Source: Dermacentor variabilis
Taxonomy: Eukaryota; Arthropoda; Arachnida; Ixodida; Ixodidae
Assembly (NCBI RefSeq): GCF_050947875.1
Contig: NC_134572.1
Span: forward strand, 127,348,605-127,412,604
Direction of reading: 5' to 3'
DNA: 64,000 nt
The notes under the pieces were generated by a model. It ran no database searches. It saw only the letters and a list, made by a program, of their open reading frames with translations, and was not told where the DNA came from. This document shows, piece by piece, positions 62,201 to 64,000 of the stretch. The translations under genes were made by a program, and so were the position numbers. How positions within the stretch are numbered: the first letter of the stretch is position 1; every line of letters begins with the position of its first letter.

Positions 62201-62828
62201 CTGCACCGAATTTTTCTTTTGTTGGTGCGCTCGAAGATGCTCTCATGTTGGCACGTGATCTATGACATTTCTATTTAGTTTTATGACAGTGCACGCCAAA
62301 AACTTGCATAAACCTTGAGTATATAAGTTGCCTATGGTTTTATTTTAACTTGTACAGTTTATTTCAATTGAATTGTGTGTCGCCCTAATTATTGATAATT
62401 TTTTATTAAACACTCGAAGGCCTATTATGTAGTATAACAAAAGAGGGAGAGGGAGAGCTATACGTATTCAGAGTGATCCTAGGAGCTGCGCGTCCTTAGC
62501 GAAATCCAGAAACGAGTCCATGGATATACATACAGCCGCAAGATTTAGGACATGGTGGCGGGCTCTTAATAGCCTTATCTCGCTTCAAGAATGCGAATGG
62601 CATTATGCACTGTCGTTGCCCTTCACTCGTACGCAATATAAATGGTGTTTTCCCAAGCGTCAGTCAATAAAAACTGCTTACTATTATGTTGAAATATAAG
62701 GTGAGCTTCTCGAGTACTGCGATAATATCAGCCCCCCCTCTGGCGGCTGAGGCCAAGATTATAGGAAAAACAAAAAGGAACACACAAGCAGACTGAACTC
62801 CAGTTGACATCCACGTAAAGCGAAGCAT
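29013..62828 (-). CDS. Ionotropic receptor (IR), divergent ionotropic glutamate receptor, ten coding exons
   Basis: Ten exons in the order 62828-62682, 58938-58752, 55521-55442, 51935-51829, 50454-50364, 45060-44893, 42822-42686, 40326-40119, 37516-37227 and 29283-29013 join into one open frame of about 561 residues. Every intron is GT-AG and every junction keeps phase. Seen in order: signal peptide (residues 1-30), short N-terminal region (to about 112), S1 ligand-binding lobe (about 113-260, with PTAER), M1 (about 261-281), pore loop (about 292-312), M2/M3 helix (about 313-337), S2 lobe (about 338-535) and a last membrane helix before a short tail. This order is the iGluR/IR architecture. 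Known for the family: ligand-gated cation channels in the dendritic membrane of chemosensory, thermosensory or hygrosensory neurons. There is no room for the roughly 400-residue amino-terminal domain of IR25a or IR8a, so this is a tuning-type or IR76b-like divergent receptor; I cannot name the subtype. The assignment to IR is firm; exons 1 to 4 are less certain than 5 to 10. Confidence 0.88.
29690..30360 (+). repeat. Dispersed repeat B, copy 2
   Basis: Second copy of the element at 3300-3885, in the same orientation, now inside the last intron of the receptor. An A12 run lies near its 3' end. A TCC-rich insertion (30045-30060) distinguishes it from copy 1. Confidence 0.55.
30500..30692 (-). 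mobile_element. Diverged tRNA-derived SINE
   Basis: The B-box complement GGGATCGAACCCGCAACCTC and an intact-looking A-box region lie at the right end. The body aligns only loosely with the Ruka-type copies (CACCTCGGCTTCTATAAAGTTCACC). Older copy or a sister family. Confidence 0.6.
32081..32334 (+). mobile_element. tRNA-derived SINE (Ruka-type)
   Basis: Head with B box GAATCGAATCCC, body GGCGGCCGCATTTCAATGGG, tail region CATAATCACGACGGGGTTTT. The A-box region is expanded by three copies of TATGGTGTC (32099-32124), which should weaken pol III initiation. Confidence 0.88.
32560..33580 (+). pseudogene. I-like LINE remnant: RNase H and C-terminal domain
   Basis: At 32579-32764 a frame reads HKASCTVAELLVILQAGRYF and VYTDSENASKG, the Glu and second Asp boxes of RNase H. 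GNQVADR at 32878 follows in another frame before a stop. DTLLYRLRLDVAYTPHF (33094-33144) and DTPDSRIRPFPLSKVLGPW (33399-33455) are typical C-terminal pieces of such ORF2 proteins. Multiple stops and frameshifts show it is dead. Confidence 0.7.
33225..33320 (+). repeat. LINE 3' untranslated end
   Basis: CCCAGTGTAGGGTAGCGAACCGGACGCTCGTCTGG followed by CT-rich DNA; partner of 645-735. It lies before a C-terminal coding piece of the same class of LINE rather than after it. Confidence 0.5.
37227..37516 (-). CDS. IR exon 9: S2 lobe
   Basis: Ninety-six codons plus AG, from acceptor TTGCGCAG (ending 37517) to donor GTGAGC (37226-37221). It encodes most of S2: VLDQVAAGEAVVLSDRTTAM corresponds to the iGluR 'V..G.yAf+.E...' segment that contributes the acidic ligand contact, and DHEFYIARDRFFLNPLVVYY to the '+.+a.e.f...p...a+.k' strand of IRs. 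The GTGAGC donor sits inside an apparent stop-terminated ORF, so a single-exon reading would wrongly end at WEKR. Confidence 0.95.
37517..40118 (-). other. IR intron 8 (2.6 kb)
   Basis: Two overlapping ORFs of 124 codons (minus, 39070-39444) and 107 codons (plus, 39166-39489) show no family signature. Nothing else seen. Confidence 0.35.
40119..40326 (-). CDS. IR exon 8: channel-lining helix and start of S2
   Basis: One base plus 69 codons. SSSRIVLAFWCLAMLVIANL followed by FTAKMKAALTVR is the channel-lining segment. In classical iGluRs the conserved SYTANLAAF occupies this place; here only the ANL and A...LT skeleton remains. RVDSPAQLAQ begins S2. The acceptor is ATAAG (ending 40327), chosen over a CAG 13 bases upstream (40343-40341) because only it keeps phase. 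Donor GTGAGT is consensus. Confidence 0.93.
41596..41822 (+). mobile_element. tRNA-derived SINE (Ruka-type), deletion in head
   Basis: Same body as the other copies (TTAGATTTAGGTGCACATTA), ending AAAACCCCACAATTTAATTT. About nine bases between the A and B boxes are missing (GAGCACGACGTCGCGGGG in the copy at 53845 reads AAGCACGAGG here). Confidence 0.88.
42345..42397 (+). repeat. 12-bp minisatellite (CATGGCGGTGTG)4
   Basis: Four perfect units, then a decayed one. Confidence 0.95.
42686..42822 (-). CDS. IR exon 7: M1 and pore loop
   Basis: After a clean acceptor (TTATTATTCCAG) the exon opens with VWVAILASLILFAVILSLAP, a classic IR M1 helix. A loop then leads to ENTFRLLASVFLEG, the pore-loop helix. 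The exon is 45 codons plus AG and uses donor GTGCAT (42685-42680), a weaker site. The two leftover bases join A of exon 8 to make arginine. Confidence 0.93.
42823..44892 (-). other. IR intron 6 (2.1 kb)
   Basis: AT-rich with short A runs. AATAAAG followed by a (CT)n tract at 43996-44025 looks like the 3' end of an old retroposed sequence. No other structure seen. Confidence 0.35.
44893..45060 (-). CDS. IR exon 6: S1 lobe with ligand-contact arginine
   Basis: Exactly 56 codons, phase 0 at both ends, with pyrimidine-rich acceptor (ending 45061) and donor GTGCGT (44892-44887). The sequence ECDVSFVLYSPTAERNELAE aligns with the iGluR stretch 'aDha.aplTit..R...idFs.Pf'. The arginine of PTAER sits where the alpha-carboxyl-binding Arg of glutamate receptors lies. 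The following YEDFIIV corresponds to the strand after the pocket. Confidence 0.93.
45718..46842 (+). pseudogene. LINE ORF1 (gag-like) remnant
   Basis: A 289-codon frame, then two in-frame stops, then 78 more codons in the same frame. YVIVLRPRTNVALKTAFQRN, NVCGTQNLQIVKTLLTNFQL and LTGDVCRGVI are the pattern of tick non-LTR ORF1 proteins. After the stops come RNVPRYVHYNAEPTPVKECK and VPACYRRGTLGHRR, where a CxxCGxxGH zinc knuckle is expected but the second Cys reads Arg. The upstream basic stretch RRRRRHNARG fits a nucleic-acid-binding protein. No ORF2 follows. Confidence 0.7.
47512..47710 (+). repeat. 22-bp minisatellite, about nine degenerate units
   Basis: Unit AAGTTGGCCCACCCCAAAATTT. The last units are nearly perfect and the first more decayed. 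Confidence 0.85.
48318..48380 (+). repeat. tRNA-like segment
   Basis: GTGGTCTAACGGTGGCAGCA resembles an A box and GATGTTCGAACTTGG a B box at tRNA-like spacing. The acceptor ends do not pair, so it is probably a SINE head and not a tRNA gene. Confidence 0.35.
50364..50454 (-). CDS. IR exon 5: S1 lobe, W-G motif
   Basis: Ninety-one bases (one base plus 30 codons) encode WGVRLPNGSWTGFLGELHRN, the 'G-x-W-x-G-hh-G-x-h' motif of IR and iGluR S1 lobes. Acceptor CGCAG and consensus donor GTAAGT (50363-50358) give phases that fit exon 4 (AG plus C makes serine) and exon 6 (phase 0). Confidence 0.9.
50455..51828 (-). other. IR intron 4 (1.4 kb)
   Basis: A 129-codon minus-strand ORF (51335-51724) shows no family signature and no fitting splice sites. 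Nothing else seen. Confidence 0.4.
51829..51935 (-). CDS. IR exon 4: S1 lobe, helix before the ligand pocket
   Basis: The 107 bases (35 codons plus two bases) encode a segment with YFPNGTVRTYLF and LIDVLWDTARKYNM. This matches the IR pattern of a glycine-containing turn followed by the helix 'LaeaLNfty'. The donor AG|GTGAGA (51828-51823) is strong. The acceptor is taken at CAG 51938-51936, which gives phase 0. A second CAG at 51922-51920 would break the frame. Two other frames are also open here, which hides the exon from simple ORF calling. Confidence 0.78.
51936..55441 (-). other. IR intron 3 (3.5 kb) and its contents
   Basis: Contains a full-length tRNA-SINE with target duplications (53845-54081), a (GT)n and poly-G tract at 52213-52250, and a same-strand ORF pair after a strong acceptor near 54868 (see findings). 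Otherwise I see nothing recognisable. Confidence 0.5.
53845..54081 (+). mobile_element. tRNA-derived SINE (Ruka-type), best-preserved copy
   Basis: Flanked by 12-bp duplications TCTCACAGATCT (53833-53844) and TCTCACACATCT (54082-54093). Head CCGTGGTTGCTCAGTGGCTA with B box GGGTCGAATCCC, full body and T-rich tail. Probably the youngest copy in the window. Confidence 0.93.
55442..55521 (-). CDS. IR exon 3: start of ligand-binding domain
   Basis: Eighty bases (two bases plus 26 codons) encode LKGRNLMVSATDEAIKIDPF and the residues after it. The 'L-x-G-R-x-L-x-V-x-x-x-x...P' pattern is how the S1 lobe of IRs begins. Donor GTATGC (55441-55436) is weaker than the others but leaves phase 0. The acceptor ATATATAG lacks a good pyrimidine tract, so the 5' edge of this exon is the least certain splice site in the gene. 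Confidence 0.7.
56968..57075. repeat. Two adjacent hairpins and a direct repeat
   Basis: Stem 1: 56968-56980 with 56987-56999 (one mismatch). Stem 2: CTGGGGTTTCGATTC (57036-57050) with its perfect complement 57061-57075. The word AACCGCTGAGGTTTCGATTCGCT / AACCGCTGGGGTTTCGATTCGCT occurs twice. Confidence 0.9.
57063..58100 (+). pseudogene. RTE-like LINE, 5'-truncated: reverse transcriptase and C-terminal domain
   Basis: Open from about 57063 to the stop at 58046. KKGVRQGDTISPILFT and LRFADDISLL are the reverse transcriptase boxes, with the catalytic FADD present. The C-terminal part has the RTE-like pattern NKWAWAGHVMRREDNRW then RGRQKVRWADE. The endonuclease and the first half of the polymerase are missing. 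The 3' end TGCCCTGCAGTGGGCATAAC then GATGATGAT near 58100 is typical for these elements. Antisense to the receptor. Confidence 0.9.
58752..58938 (-). CDS. IR exon 2: short N-terminal region
   Basis: A strong acceptor (TTTTCTCACAG, ending at 58939) opens a 187-bp exon of 62 codons plus one base, entered in phase 0 and ending at donor GTAAGC (58751-58746). It encodes PIIAIALTC early and FRVTTSRLDALA at its end. The single leftover G plus the first two bases of exon 3 make a glycine codon, so the frame continues exactly. Such short, poorly conserved N-termini are normal in divergent IRs. I first read this piece as a Harbinger transposase fragment and rejected that. Confidence 0.7.
59181..59387 (+). 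pseudogene. P2X7-like intracellular-domain protein fragment
   Basis: 68 codons: MSLEDLSELEQRVLACMRAP, LDPYEVAPERYASMDESGSE, ending VRFVNGH and a stop exactly where this transposon-associated family usually continues with a W-C pair and its zinc-binding cysteines. Recognition rests on my memory of the family and is moderate; another acidic transposon-encoded protein is possible. Confidence 0.35.
60523..60874 (+). repeat. Isolated LTR of an LTR retrotransposon
   Basis: 352 bp bounded by inverted ends TGTAAG / CTTACA, with a poly(A) signal AATAAA (60808-60813) in the right third. Immediately after it, ACTGGTGGCAGCGGCGAGA looks like the primer-binding and leader region. No second LTR or pol lies within the window. 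Confidence 0.6.
60872..60940 (+). repeat. Tandem duplication of the retroelement leader
   Basis: ACAACTGGTGGCAGCGGCGAGA occurs twice 32 bases apart (60872 and 60904), each followed by CGTCC and CAACTCCT. Confidence 0.85.
61730..62040 (-). mobile_element. tRNA-derived SINE, second family
   Basis: The minus strand starts with a tRNA-like head (A box GTGGCGTAGGGGAAGAGTG, B box GGTTCGATTACC, 61945-62025). The body, about 200 bp, is unrelated to the Ruka-type copies. Boundaries are approximate. Confidence 0.6.
62682..62828 (-). CDS. IR exon 1: start codon and signal peptide
   Basis: The 49 codons begin at ATG 62828-62826 (MLRFTW...). A hydrophobic stretch rich in V, F, L and I (residues about 11-27) ends in ASAARGGAD, a plausible signal peptidase region. 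A second in-frame ATG lies six codons later. The exon ends in phase 0 at a good donor (GTAAGC, 62681-62676). It is the only nearby minus-strand segment with a start, a signal peptide and a matching phase for exon 2. An additional small exon between 1 and 2 cannot be excluded. Confidence 0.65.
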
Positions 62829-63329
62829 TCTTAGCGTGACTCCCTCATGAAGCGCGTGTGTGCGCAAACTAAGTGTGGTTTTCGAGGTATAAACACTAGT
62901 ATTTTTGCGCAGTATGCCATACGAAGAAATGGTTGTGTTCGAAGTGAATTATAGACAGCCTGGATACTATATAGATTTACTTACATAGAGTACATCATGC
63001 ATATATTATTTGTAAAAAAATTCAGCTGCGATTTATATCACCCTGTCTCACTAGTGGTGTTTCCGATGCGTCACCCTCCTCTAGTGCAACAGCAGATCGA
63101 AACGAGCGAACCGTACCAACGCGCTGGTATGCCCGCGAGAAAGGGTGTTCTATGCCGCTTGTCGAGGCATGCATTGTTCGCCTCCTGGTCTTGCTCCAGA
63201 GCTCTAGAGGAGATGTGTAAAAAAGGTTAAATGAAAAAGAGCATGTATGGCAGACCTGAATAGCAAACAGGCAATGTGACTATTTGCCACCGACCCGTTT
63301 CAAAGGGGACGTCTTTAAATAATCATCGT

Positions 63330-63392
<63 letters not shown>

Positions 63393-64000
63393 CCACCCAG
63401 CAGTCGGTTAAGGCCTCCTCTGGCCTGCTTGGAGCCCTTGCGTTCCGCGATAGCAGGGGAAAAGTAAACAGCACCACTATGGAAATTAGAGCATAGCATC
63501 CGTCCATCCTACCACCCATCGAAGCTTGCGGCCGCTGCTGGGTTTATTGCAGCCCCATCAGATGGCGCTCGCCTTTGCACAAGTTGTTTAACTTAGGTAG
63601 GACAATATAGGCAGTATAATAGCAAGAGCTTCGTGGCGCAACCCACCGCCCCGTTCCAAACGGGGCGCTCATAACATCCATCCATCCATCCGGCGCCCGC
63701 CTGGGCCCCCGTTGCCTCGACGCAGTGTGGCACAACAATACCCAGGCCGGAAAGAAGCATCGTGCAGAACGGGAGCGTCTTCGCTGCGCAGCGAAACGTG
63801 CTGCAGACCGCGAATGTGTGTATACAGTGAGCACATGGAATTATAGTACATTTTCAAATCACATACAGCCCTATAACGAAGTTTAAGTTGAACATTTCTG
63901 CCACGTTGCGATGTGACATGTGAGGTCGTGATTGTGCTCAGCTCTCTCAGAGATTATCAACAATGATGCACAACAACGCCTCGAGCAAACACCTCTCACT
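62829..64000. other. Upstream flank of the receptor gene
   Basis: Should hold the 5' untranslated region and promoter of the receptor, but no TATA box or other signal stands out. Besides the microsatellite there is a small (CCAT)n stretch at 63680-63692. The ORFs at 63276-63857 are created by it and the TA tract. Confidence 0.35.
63334..63390. repeat. (TA)n microsatellite
   Basis: About 28 TA units. Confidence 0.98.

Larger units (their letters stand above)
58939..62681 (-). other. IR intron 1 (3.7 kb) and its contents
   Basis: Holds a plus-strand P2X7-like fragment (59181-59387), an LTR (60523-60874) and a tRNA-derived SINE (about 61730-62040). Overlapping ORFs at 59943-60561 resemble nothing I recognise and are probably retroelement or low-complexity reading frames. 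GA-rich and GTGCTC-rich short repeats lie at 60640-60730. Confidence 0.5.

Noticed and set aside
63276..63519. Peptides with long IYIYIY runs on both strands (also 14367-14629)
   Set aside because: They are translations of TA microsatellites.

Overview
The window looks like nuclear DNA of a hard tick (Ixodidae). It is AT-leaning, carries no bacterial-style dense coding, and is filled with decayed retroelements. Six pieces of a tRNA-derived SINE of the tick 'Ruka' type are visible, with RTE-like and I-like LINE fragments, a Ty3/gypsy element, an isolated LTR, foldback palindromes and MITE-like elements. The species assignment is inference from repeat content; I could not search a database.

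The one convincing host gene is on the minus strand and fills the right half of the window. It is a chemosensory-type ionotropic receptor (IR, a divergent ionotropic glutamate receptor) that I assembled by hand from ten coding exons: 62682-62828, 58752-58938, 55442-55521, 51829-51935, 50364-50454, 44893-45060, 42686-42822, 40119-40326, 37227-37516 and 29013-29283. All nine introns have GT-AG ends and all nine junctions keep the reading frame. The resulting protein of about 561 residues has a signal peptide, a short N-terminal region, the S1 half of the ligand-binding domain, membrane segment M1, the pore loop, M2/M3, the S2 half and the last membrane segment. Most exons are under 300 bp and easily missed by ORF calling. 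The gene spans about 33.8 kb because its introns have collected transposons.

Left half, 1-29 kb: no confident host gene. From left to right: a possible terminal exon (122-319), a LINE 3' end (645-735), copy 1 of dispersed repeat A (1110-1912), two or three copies of dispersed repeat B (3300-4270), a foldback palindrome (4484-4587), a degenerate GTC/ATC-rich low-complexity block (5935-6600), and a Ty3/gypsy element with both LTRs (10225-13310). That element has lost the middle of gag-pol, has mutated catalytic residues and carries a SINE inside its 5' LTR. Next come repeat A copy 2, containing a 90-bp inverted repeat (13925-14960), two related foldbacks (20237-20372, 23917-24086), two MITE-like elements (19528-19955, 24620-24967), and a CpG-rich stretch leading into a frameshifted THAP-domain fragment (25390-25770).

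Right half, introns of the receptor: the last intron (7.9 kb) holds repeat B copy 2, diverged and intact SINEs and an I-like LINE remnant. The 5.3-kb intron 5 holds a LINE ORF1 remnant and a 22-bp minisatellite. Intron 2 holds a 5'-truncated RTE-like LINE next to nested hairpins. Intron 1 holds an LTR, a P2X7-like zinc-binding protein fragment and a second tRNA-derived SINE. Most recognisable retroelements in the introns lie antisense to the receptor.
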